Assembly: GCA_030824295.1 (NCBI GenBank)
Contig: JAVBYA010000205.1
Span: 1 to 16,637, forward strand
Source of the DNA: Bacteroidota bacterium
GTDB taxonomy: Bacteria; Bacteroidota; Ignavibacteria; UBA10030; UBA8401
Direction: 5' to 3'
DNA length: 16,637 nt
Position 1 is the first letter of the stretch; each line of letters opens with the position of its first letter. This document shows positions 7,419-13,529 of the stretch, piece by piece. The translations under genes were made by a program, and so were the position numbers. The notes below the pieces were generated by a model. It worked only from the letters and a program-made list of their open reading frames with translations, did not search any database and was not told the origin of the DNA.

Positions 7419-8332
7419 GCATCCTGCTGACCATCATATTATCCTTGTTGGCATTCCTGCTGGTCTGTTCGGCGCTGGTGTTCCTCGTCGGACCGGTGAT
7501 GCTGCTGCACCCAAAACGGCGCGGGGAAGGATTCTACCAGCACCGCGGGCAGCCGGTCTCCCCTGCGCAGCTCGGTCTGCCGTTCGATGACTTCCGTTTC
7601 ACAGCAGCCGACGGTGAATCGCAGCTTTCCGCGTGGTTCATTCCTGCGGAGCGGCCGATCGGCACCATCATCTATCTGCACGGTGTGGCGGACAACAAAA
7701 TGGCCGGACTGCTGCTGGCGAAGGTGTTCCACGATCATCACTTGAACGTTTTGCTCTATGATGCGCGTGCGCATGGTGAGAGCGGCGGCCGGTACTGCAC
7801 GTACGGATACCATGAACGGAACGATGTGCAGAAAGCGGTCGACACTGTACGAAAGATCGGCCTGGAGAAGAACATTGTCATCGGGAATGTCGGCGTGTTC
7901 GGAACATCGATGGGTGCTGCGGTGGCACTGCAGGCGGGAGCGGTGGAACCGAGGATCCGTGCGATCGTTGCCGAAGCATCGTTCGCCACGCTGCGTCAGA
8001 TCACGGTCGATTATCAGAAGCGGCTGATGCGTCTCCCCTGGCATTTCCTCCGGAACATCTCCATGAAGCGGAGCGAGATCATCGCCCAGTTCAAGCACCG
8101 GGAGGTCTCGCCGCTGGCGGCGGTCTCCCGCATCCACGTTCCCATTTTCTTCATCCACGGTATTGAGGACCGATTCATCAAGTATCAATACACGCAGGAG
8201 CTCTTCATTGCCGCGAACGAACCGAAAGAAGTATGGTTCGTTGCCGGCGCCAACCACAGCGACATCCACGAAACCGGTCAAAAAGAATACGAAGATCGTA
8301 TCGTCCGCTTCTTTACCCGCACGCTCGTCTGA
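7415..8332 (+). CDS. Membrane-anchored alpha/beta hydrolase
   Basis: Serine hydrolase of the alpha/beta fold, 305 residues. An N-terminal hydrophobic segment (about 3-31) anchors it in the membrane, with the catalytic domain probably outside. The catalytic triad can be read: Ser165 in the elbow GTSMG, Asp252 in HGIEDRF, and His281 in GANHSDI. The oxyanion region is YLHGVADNK, and YDARAHGES is a typical strand-turn of the family. It resembles BEM46/FrsA-like lipases and peptidases, but the substrate is unknown. Translation is probably coupled to the PLP enzyme through the ATGA overlap. It is the last gene before the cassette array. Confidence 0.88.
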   Translation: MSILLTIILSLLAFLLVCSALVFLVGPVMLLHPKRRGEGFYQHRGQPVSPAQLGLPFDDFRFTAADGESQLSAWFIPAERPIGTIIYLHGVADNKMAGLLLAKVFHDHHLNVLLYDARAHGESGGRYCTYGYHERNDVQKAVDTVRKIGLEKNIVIGNVGVFGTSMGAAVALQAGAVEPRIRAIVAEASFATLRQITVDYQKRLMRLPWHFLRNISMKRSEIIAQFKHREVSPLAAVSRIHVPIFFIHGIEDRFIKYQYTQELFIAANEPKEVWFVAGANHSDIHETGQKEYEDRIVRFFTRTLV

Positions 8333-8488
8333 TTTTTTCTAATCAGGACTCACCACTCCGGTCCCATTTCTGCGCAAATTCTGCCATTCCTCTGTGAACT
8401 TTTGACAGTACGTGAATACGGGATTGCACAAACCACGGAATAGATGGTATCTTTCATCATTGCAGTTCACCGTTCAGCATATCTATAT
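8333..8488. other. Intergenic left flank of the cassette array
   Basis: These 156 bases hold no gene. A small inverted repeat CTGATT/AATCAG (8329-8346) overlaps the hydrolase stop but has no T-run after it. TTGACA at 8402 has no clear partner box, and TATCTTTC at 8448 is one base off the Bacteroidota -7 motif TAnnTTTG. The last 40 bases (CATCATTGCAGTTCACC and onward) weakly resemble the 3' ends of the downstream junctions, for example CATCACCATGCAGATTAGC. The stretch may therefore be the right half of a truncated junction rather than an attI site. No integrase gene lies on either strand. Confidence 0.5.
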
Positions 8489-8501
8489 GTTAGGCAGTTT
8501 T
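8489..8501 (+). repeat. Left core site of cassette 1 (GTTAGGC plus extension)
   Basis: GTTAGGCAGTTTT here is the exact reverse complement of AAAACTGCCTAAC at 8957-8969, the 3' end of the same cassette. It is the leftmost GTTRRRY box, with no matching RYYYAAC box to its left in the window. It is either the crossover point of an attI-like site or what remains of a lost upstream attC. Confidence 0.7.
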
Positions 8502-8511
8502 AACGAAGCAT

Positions 8512-8940
8512 ATGAAACTAATAAAATGTGTTTTGCTTTTTATAAGCATTTTTCAAATTGAAAGTTGTGGTGTTAACACTCCAGAGGAAGACAAACAATT
8601 ATTCAGGCAGTTTGTCGGAAGGTGGAAACTTGTTGCTTCAGATTATCCAGAAGATAGTTCTTTAATAAATTCTGCAAGAATAACCTTGCAAGATGATTCT
8701 TCGTTCTACAGTACGACATCAGTATTTTGGAGAAACGATTCCTTAAAATATCAACCTTCAAATGGAGAATGGTCAGTGAGAGACAACGGTCTTGCTATTG
8801 GAGGTGTTTCTCTAGCTCTTTCATTAAAAATTGATACACTCACAGCAGGTTGGGGTCTTGAAGGTGGTACGCAAGACGGTACGATGCATTGGTCCACTAT
8901 ACTTCAAGGGAGGATGTATAGTTGGCAATTGGATAACTAA
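8512..8940 (+). CDS. Cassette 1: lipocalin-like putative lipoprotein
   Basis: Small exported protein of 142 residues. The N-terminus is a signal peptide ending at Cys19 (FQIESC). The lipobox is poor because Glu is at -2, so lipidation is likely but not certain. The mature part opens with FRQFVGRWKLVASDY and continues with beta-strand-like segments (ARITLQDDSSFYSTTSVFW, YQPSNGEWSVRDNG). The G-x-W plus strand layout resembles lipocalin-like domains of Bacteroidota, which bind small hydrophobic ligands or act as fold scaffolds; no ligand can be named. AT-rich compared with the ATP synthase block. The ATG lies 17 bases after the core site, with no obvious ribosome binding site. Confidence 0.75.
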   Translation: MKLIKCVLLFISIFQIESCGVNTPEEDKQLFRQFVGRWKLVASDYPEDSSLINSARITLQDDSSFYSTTSVFWRNDSLKYQPSNGEWSVRDNGLAIGGVSLALSLKIDTLTAGWGLEGGTQDGTMHWSTILQGRMYSWQLDN

Positions 8941-8962
8941 AAAATAAAAATCTACAAAAACT

Positions 8963-9265
8963 GCCTAACCATATTAAAAAGGAACCCCGCATAGAAGCAT
9001 TGCGGGGCAAGCCCCGCTTAGAAACGTTGCGGGGTAAACTCGTCAGCAAATAAAGTATCCCCCGTTCGCATCATGCAGCATAATGACGAAGTCTAATGTT
9101 CTTTGAAGCTATACACTTCCATTGGGATAAGCGGTCGTAACGACCGAGGCTTTACAAGGTCCCCCTTGGATTGAATCGAACATACAATACACCATCATTC
9201 AATATTTATTACAAGTCGGTGAGCACGGCCGCAGTACAACGCAGCTTAGCTCCAGTCCGTTAGGT
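8963..9265 (+). repeat. attC-like junction 1 (303 bp)
   Basis: Runs from GCCTAAC (8963-8969) to GTTAGGT (9259-9265). After the first box it holds two tandem GC hairpin units (CCCCGC-N11-GCGGGG, about 8985-9036) and a perfect CGGTCG-TAA-CGACCG hairpin at 9132-9146. It ends with CAACGCAGCTTAGCTCCAGT before the core box, which resembles the 3' end of known attC sites (GCTTAACTCAAGCGTTAGG type). The first 95 or so bases are identical to junction 2. There is no convincing pairing between an L'' box and L'. Its length is well beyond usual attC sites. Confidence 0.7.
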
Positions 9266-9301
9266 GCCAACACATTCTGCTATAAAAAGAGGAGTGTTCT
9301 A

Positions 9302-10030
9302 ATGAAAAATAATCGCATGCTCACAACTCTTATTGTTTATTCAATAATTGTAATATTCTCATCTTGTAAGAATGAGAATATTAGTGAACCTCAGGCATCA
9401 CATAATTCTTCAAACAGGGAATTGACCATTACTGCACGGACATCACCGCTATATAAATCGCTTCCACCATGGCCGATCTCTATTAGACTATTGCGTGCAA
9501 ACGGGGTACAGTATGATACAATAGCTACTGCAGTAACAAATACTAATGGAGAGTGCACTTTTAGTAATCTTCCCCAGGGATCGTACGTGGGAGAAGGTAT
9601 TGCCGATGCTCACTATCCAGCCGTTAGTTCCAGCAATTTTGTGTATCTATTATCGGATGTTGTTCAAGGTCGTGCAATGCTCTATCATCTTCCACGTTAT
9701 CATTTGGGACCGGATACAATCGTCGTTTGTATTGATACAACAATAGTAATAGACAGAGTATTCTCGACCTTTATAATGAATGATGGAGCACAAGATACCT
9801 TGCATTGTGCATTTGATACATCTCAAGTCCCTGCATGGTGTGCAGTAACATTTACGACAAATATGTTCATTCCACAGTATTTCGGAACATCCATGGACAA
9901 TTTTAAAATTGAACTAAAAGCATCGTCGTTTCCTTGGCATTCGTTACCGATAAATATAAATATTCCATTTTCCACGCAATTCGATAATGACACATTGCTA
10001 GTTAGATTTGTTCACCAGAAGCTACCGTAA
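9302..10030 (+). CDS. Cassette 2: lipoprotein with carboxypeptidase-regulatory-like domain
   Basis: Exported lipoprotein of 242 residues. The signal peptide ends in a good lipobox, IFSSC, with Cys22 as first mature residue. The region about 40-110 (ISIRLLRANGVQYDT, TNTNGECTFSNLPQGSYVGE) has the pattern of a carboxypeptidase-D regulatory or prealbumin-like beta-sandwich, in which an attribute list is followed by NGxxxFxxLPxGxY. The C-terminal half (about 140-242) is beta-rich and not recognisable; it may be a second sandwich domain. The ATG at 9302 has GAGGAG six bases upstream. An inner ATG (Met6) is possible. Function is unknown, and a surface-exposed location is plausible. Confidence 0.8.
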   Translation: MKNNRMLTTLIVYSIIVIFSSCKNENISEPQASHNSSNRELTITARTSPLYKSLPPWPISIRLLRANGVQYDTIATAVTNTNGECTFSNLPQGSYVGEGIADAHYPAVSSSNFVYLLSDVVQGRAMLYHLPRYHLGPDTIVVCIDTTIVIDRVFSTFIMNDGAQDTLHCAFDTSQVPAWCAVTFTTNMFIPQYFGTSMDNFKIELKASSFPWHSLPININIPFSTQFDNDTLLVRFVHQKLP

Positions 10031-10048
10031 TGGTAAATGTATATGGCG

Positions 10049-10380
10049 GCCTAACCATATTAAAAAGGAACCCCGCATAGAAGCATTGCGGGGCAAGCCC
10101 CGCTTAGAAACGTTGCGGGGTAAACTCGTCAGCAAATAAAGTATCCCCGTTCGCATCATGTAGTACAATGATGCGGTCAAATGTTCTTTGAAGCCATACA
10201 ATCATTGGGGCAAGCGGTCGTAACGACCGAGGCTTTACAAGGTCCCCCTTGGCTTGAATCGAACATACAATACACCATCATTCAATATTTATTACAAGTC
10301 GGTGAGCACGGCCGCAGTACAACGTCCGCCACAAATACGGCGGACAAGTTGCAACGCAGCGTAATTGCTGTCCGTTAGGG
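10049..10380 (+). repeat. attC-like junction 2 (332 bp)
   Basis: Runs from GCCTAAC (10049-10055) to GTTAGGG (10374-10380). It is nearly identical to junction 1 over two long blocks: the first part through AAAGTATCCCC, and the stretch from AAGCGGTCGTAACGACC to GCAGTACAACG with one mismatch. Compared with junction 1 it has an extra 32 bases near the 3' end carrying the palindrome GTCCGCC-N8-GGCGGAC (10324-10345), flanked by direct repeats of CAACG. Confidence 0.7.
10324..10345. repeat. 22-bp palindromic mini-element in junction 2
   Basis: GTCCGCC, the loop ACAAATAC, then GGCGGAC form a perfect 7-bp stem. Junction 1 lacks it; junction 3 has an identical copy at 11208-11229. In junction 2 the extra segment is bounded by CAACG at 10320-10324 and CAACG at 10352-10356, like a target-site duplication or slippage scar. 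Confidence 0.75.
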
Positions 10381-10400
10381 CGCCTTATAGAGGATATCCA

Positions 10401-11084
10401 ATGCGAAATATTACAATTCTCATCTTGGTCATTTGCTCAGTAGTTTTACCACAGGGGTCCAAATATTCTAAAATAAATTATCATGAGGTAGAGAGAAATA
10501 TTACGGATTCAACCAGTGCAGTCTACTATCCAAAACTTATGGACCGTTACAACAATGGCGATACAACTCTATCCTTAAATGATTATCGTCATCTATATTA
10601 CGGGTATTCCTACCAAAGTGGGTATGATCCTTGGTGGAAATCGGATCACATTGATGTACTGAAGCCGATTTATGCAAAACCCAGTCTATCGCAGTCCGAT
10701 TGTGATACGATCATCAAATATGCAACTCAATCGATATCAGAATTCCCATTTGACATTCGGCAAATCAACATGCTTGGATATGCATATCATTTGAAAGGCA
10801 ATGATTCTCTTGGAGTTATGTGGGCAAAAAAAGTACAGGGTATATTTGGAGCAATCTTGTCAACCGGTGATGGGAGAAGTTGTGCAACAGGATTTAATGT
10901 TATTTCGGTAGCCCATGAATATGATATTTTAAGGGCCTTTGAGTTAGAAATGACGATGCAAGCATTGAGTAATGATTCTCACTGTGATTACATTACTGTC
11001 AAGAATAGAAATCAAGAAACAGATTTTATCTATTTTGATATTTGGCGGACTTTGCAAGTTAAAATGAAAGATTTCAAGAAATAG
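10401..11084 (+). CDS. Cassette 3: DUF4919-like exported protein
   Basis: Exported protein of 227 residues with a signal peptide (about 1-18, MRNITILILVICSVVLPQG). The mature sequence, including YYPKLMDRYNNGDTTLSLND, YRHLYYGYSYQSGYDPWW, LGYAYHLKGN and ILSTGDGRSCATGFNVISVAHEYDIL, matches what I recall of DUF4919, a family of secreted Bacteroidota proteins of unknown function; the middle part may be helical and TPR-like. I use the ATG at 10401 with GAGGATATCC upstream. The frame extends upstream to 10365 but that part is inside the junction. Three cysteines in the mature part could form a disulphide. The stop lies 6 bases before its attC-like junction. Confidence 0.8.
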   Translation: MRNITILILVICSVVLPQGSKYSKINYHEVERNITDSTSAVYYPKLMDRYNNGDTTLSLNDYRHLYYGYSYQSGYDPWWKSDHIDVLKPIYAKPSLSQSDCDTIIKYATQSISEFPFDIRQINMLGYAYHLKGNDSLGVMWAKKVQGIFGAILSTGDGRSCATGFNVISVAHEYDILRAFELEMTMQALSNDSHCDYITVKNRNQETDFIYFDIWRTLQVKMKDFKK

Positions 11085-11090
11085 TTCGCG

Positions 11091-11264
11091 CCCTAACCAT
11101 CGGCTCCCCGAAGAGGTCCTTTCGGGACAAACTGATCCTTTGCCTGGCTGAGATGTATACTCACGGCTCGCTCAGGACAAGCTCCGCAACCGCTTGCGTT
11201 CTGAAACGTCCGCCACAAATACGGCGGACAAGTTGCAATGCAACTTAGCTCCAGTCCGTTAGGC
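11091..11264 (+). repeat. attC-like junction 3 (174 bp)
   Basis: Runs from CCCTAAC (11091-11097) to GTTAGGC (11258-11264). Its interior differs from junctions 1, 2 and 6. It has a CCCGAA/TTCGGG stem near the 5' end (about 11107-11126), the 22-bp palindrome at 11208-11229, and the shared 3' end GCAATGCAACTTAGCTCCAG just before the core box. Confidence 0.72.
11208..11229. repeat. 22-bp palindromic mini-element in junction 3
   Basis: Identical to the element in junction 2 (GTCCGCC-ACAAATAC-GGCGGAC). Sharing it between otherwise unlike junctions points to either movement of the small element or recombination between junctions. Confidence 0.75.
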
Positions 11265-11277
11265 ATCAACAAATTAT

Positions 11278-11772
11278 ATGACCAGTAAAATCAAAATAAT
11301 CTACATTATCATAGCAATCGTTTCTGCGCCATTTATTTTTGGTACTTCACCACGTCCTGAACCATACAACGAATATAGAGTTACAGGGCATATCGCAAGG
11401 CAAAATGGCGGACCAAAGGAGAATTACATCGTATCTTTGCTGGGACGCTCAGCATTTAATCATCCCGACACAATTTTTGCATTGCGATCTTCAAATGGAT
11501 TTGATTTTGGTGTAACGGATTCCAACGGGTATTTCGTCATTGACATTGTTTCACAAAAAATAGATTCCGTTACAATTGTCGTATCTGCAGTTGATAAAGC
11601 GTCATTTATTTCATCCAAATGGTTCACTCCAACAGGAAGTATTACGCTTTATAGTCAAAGTAGTTATGATGAGCCGGGATGTTCTGGTTGTGGGACTGTA
11701 ACTACAACTGAAACTAACATTAAAGGTTACACACATACATTTCAACCACAAACAATTATAATTCCCAACTAA
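11278..11772 (+). CDS. Cassette 4: exported protein with carboxypeptidase-regulatory-like fold
   Basis: Exported protein of 164 residues. The signal peptide is about residues 1-22 (KIKIIYIIIAIVSAPFIFG). The mature part reads as one beta-sandwich: YRVTGHIARQNGGPKENYIVSL, then FGVTDSNGYFVIDIV, which is the typical x-T-D-x-NGxF pattern of carboxypeptidase-regulatory-like domains. CSGCG near residue 139 could be a small disulphide or metal site. AT-rich. The ATG is 13 bases after the core box. Function unknown; related in fold to the cassette 2 product, but not an obvious duplicate. Confidence 0.75.
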   Translation: MTSKIKIIYIIIAIVSAPFIFGTSPRPEPYNEYRVTGHIARQNGGPKENYIVSLLGRSAFNHPDTIFALRSSNGFDFGVTDSNGYFVIDIVSQKIDSVTIVVSAVDKASFISSKWFTPTGSITLYSQSSYDEPGCSGCGTVTTTETNIKGYTHTFQPQTIIIPN

Positions 11773-11786
11773 ATTGCCGTGTTGTT

Positions 11787-11920
11787 GCCTAACAAGGCAC
11801 TCAATCTGACGTAACGATGGCGGTTTCATAAAAGTCTCAGGTGTCGCAAAACGAATACACAACTTACGATTCAAATAGATGTAAAACGTTGCAACGCAGC
11901 TTAGTTCCAGTCCGTTAGCC
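11787..11920 (+). repeat. attC-like junction 4 (134 bp)
   Basis: Runs from GCCTAAC (11787-11793) to GTTAGCC (11914-11920), a length within the usual attC range. The 3' end GTTGCAACGCAGCTTAGTTC before the core box is shared with the other junctions. A weak, bulged pairing between the region after the first box (CACTCAATCTGACG) and the region before the last box (CGCAGCTTAGTTCCAGTC) is possible and would be the best candidate here for L''/L'. Confidence 0.72.
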
Positions 11921-11933
11921 AGCCAAAATAACT

Positions 11934-12533
11934 ATGTCTATACTAATCCCATATTTATATTATTTATTGCTATCAACAAATTGTGTGCAGACATTTGAGT
12001 TCGTAGGGTCTACAATATCAAACAGTGGTGTTCCAACGTTGTGGATTCTTGAACACGTAAGCGGCGAATGCCACAATTCAAAGTTGATTCAAATATCGTT
12101 AGTCGATACGTTAATCTCCTATTCTGAATCCAACTTTACGAAATATGAGAATACTTCATCATTCAAGAAGTCATTCGCAGAATTTGAACTGTTACCACAA
12201 TTTGAATTGGCAAATAGTAATGGCTGGTTTAATTATATACAACGAGGTCGTTTTAGTCTTAAAGAACCAGTTGCGGATACAGCATTGTTGGCAAAATACT
12301 TCAATGATGGAATAAGGAAACATCCACATCCAGTTATTGATCCATTATTTAAGGGTGTCAAACTGAAATATTTGTATTCATACACTTCGGGTTTATATAT
12401 CAATTATAAAATCAATAAAGTGTTATTTCTTCCAACGCAAAGTATAGTAATTCTATTTACGAGTCATCCATTGGTTTCATCAGGTGGTGATACAATGAAT
12501 GGATTTATTATTTATTCAACCGAATTAAATTAG
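11934..12533 (+). CDS. Cassette 5: probable exported protein of unknown function
   Basis: Protein of 199 residues with a hydrophobic N-terminus (MSILIPYLYYLLLSTN) that is probably a signal peptide or anchor. A Cys follows at position 17, but the preceding STN is not a good lipobox. I do not recognise the mature part. It has alternating hydrophobic segments and a short helical-looking region (TALLAKYFNDGIRKHPHP). The ATG lies 13 bases after the core box without a ribosome binding site. The stop codon TAG at 12531-12533 runs straight into the sequence complementary to the cassette start, so gene and recombination site are tightly fitted. Confidence 0.7.
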   Translation: MSILIPYLYYLLLSTNCVQTFEFVGSTISNSGVPTLWILEHVSGECHNSKLIQISLVDTLISYSESNFTKYENTSSFKKSFAEFELLPQFELANSNGWFNYIQRGRFSLKEPVADTALLAKYFNDGIRKHPHPVIDPLFKGVKLKYLYSYTSGLYINYKINKVLFLPTQSIVILFTSHPLVSSGGDTMNGFIIYSTELN

Positions 12534-12536
12534 GCT

Positions 12537-12627
12537 GGCTAACCATATTAAAAAGGAACCCCGCAGAGAACCATTGCGACGGCCGCGCTAAATCATCGCC
12601 ACGCAGGTTAGCGCCCGTTTGTTAGGC
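12537..12627 (+). repeat. attC-like junction 5 (91 bp, minimal form)
   Basis: Runs from GGCTAAC (12537-12543) to GTTAGGC (12621-12627). It starts with the same CTAACCATATTAAAAAGG and CCCCGC as junctions 1 and 2, and ends like junction 6 (GCAGGTTAGCGCCCG against GCAGATTAGCGCAGG). It lacks the roughly 240-base middle of the long forms. This is the clearest sign that the long junctions are a normal-size site with an expanded centre. Confidence 0.75.
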
Positions 12628-12664
12628 AATATTTGAATCAGCAGAATTGAAAATAGCCGAGAAT

Positions 12665-13168
12665 ATGTTTTTCGTCTTAATAATACCCGTTATTGAATTA
12701 TTTCTATGTTTGCTTCTTCTTCTATGGTGGCTAACAAATACTGATTTTGTTGATTTAAGGAACAATAAGACAAGGTTTCTTACTGTATTGATCGTTTCAT
12801 TGATATTGTCAATGAGCTCCGGAATTATCAGTGTAGTTATATCTACACTATTACTACCAATAAATGATGGAGCTCATGGTTTAGGATTTCGAATATTGAT
12901 TGATCCGTTCATTCTTATTCCAGTGTTACTTGTTACAATTCCAATTGGTGTTATTCTTGCACCGTATTATTTCGTTTGCACAATGAATGTAAAATTAGTG
13001 CGGTGTGCGATCGCAATTCAAACGCTGGCATTAGTTGTTGTTGCTCTCACATCATTCGCTACTCCATTTGCAGCAATGGTTGTTTCGATTCCAACCGTAG
13101 TTGTGTCATTATATTATTGTGATAAATTTAAGTATCTAGCCAATGTTGCTCCGCTAACCTTATTATAA
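12665..13168 (+). CDS. Cassette 6: polytopic membrane protein
   Basis: Membrane protein of 167 residues from the ATG at 12665. A TTG at 12647 in frame would add six residues. Hydrophobic segments lie at about 2-23, 37-60, 74-101 and 108-145, the last long enough for two passes, so four to five transmembrane helices. No family is recognised. The last residues (APLTLL) are encoded by the junction itself. The reading frame passes through the CTAAC box and stops at TAA 13166-13168. A 4-base insertion next to the box explains this: without it the frame would end at a TAA inside GCCTAAC. Confidence 0.72.
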   Translation: MFFVLIIPVIELFLCLLLLLWWLTNTDFVDLRNNKTRFLTVLIVSLILSMSSGIISVVISTLLLPINDGAHGLGFRILIDPFILIPVLLVTIPIGVILAPYYFVCTMNVKLVRCAIAIQTLALVVVALTSFATPFAAMVVSIPTVVVSLYYCDKFKYLANVAPLTLL

Positions 13169-13487
13169 AGGGACCCCGCATAGAAACATTGCGGGGCAGG
13201 CCCCGCCCAACAACGGCGGGGCAAGCCCCGCTTAGAAACGTTGCGGGGTAAACTCGTCAGCAAATAAAGTATGTCCGTTCACATTATGCAATAAAATGAT
13301 GCGGTCAAATGTTCTTTGAAGCTACACGGTTCCATTCGGGTAAGCGGTCGTAATGACTTCGGTTTACCAAAGTCACATATGCCATGCAACGAACACAAGA
13401 CATACAACAGTATTCAACAATTTTACTAATCGGTGCGGACGTCGATAGTGAAACATCACCATGCAGATTAGCGCAGGTCCGTTAGGC
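13152..13487 (+). repeat. attC-like junction 6 (336 bp)
   Basis: Runs from CGCTAAC (13152-13158) to GTTAGGC (13481-13487). It is a diverged relative of junctions 1 and 2: the same GC hairpin units, but three instead of two (about 13174-13250), then AAACTCGTCAGCAAATAAAG, then GCGGTCAAATGTTCTTTGAA. The 3' half is changed more strongly, and the CGGTCG hairpin is imperfect. The end ATGCAGATTAGCGCAGG before the core matches junction 5. Confidence 0.68.
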
Positions 13488-13529
13488 GGCAGAAATCATT
13501 GTCAACCATTCTATCATCAGGTCACCTCT

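Noticed and set aside
7415..8332. An integrase or recombinase gene next to the array
   Set aside because: The adjacent gene is an alpha/beta hydrolase with a GTSMG elbow. I found no R-H-R-Y tyrosine recombinase pattern in any long frame of the window.
8329..8346. Terminator after the alpha/beta hydrolase
   Set aside because: The 6-bp stem is AT-rich, its loop contains the T-run, and no T-run follows the stem.
8489..8969. Cassette 1 as a small transposon with 13-bp terminal inverted repeats
   Set aside because: The ends do form perfect inverted repeats, but there is no transposase, no target-site duplication is seen, and the same core recurs at all junctions with the orientation expected of integron cassettes.
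10181..10378. 65-residue plus-strand reading frame inside junction 2
   Set aside because: The matching frame in junctions 1 and 6 stops after about 14 codons, so the reading frame is not conserved. It is a by-product of the repeat.
8963..13487. CRISPR array
   Set aside because: The repeats are 91-336 bp, vary in length and are separated by full genes, with no short regular spacers and no cas genes.
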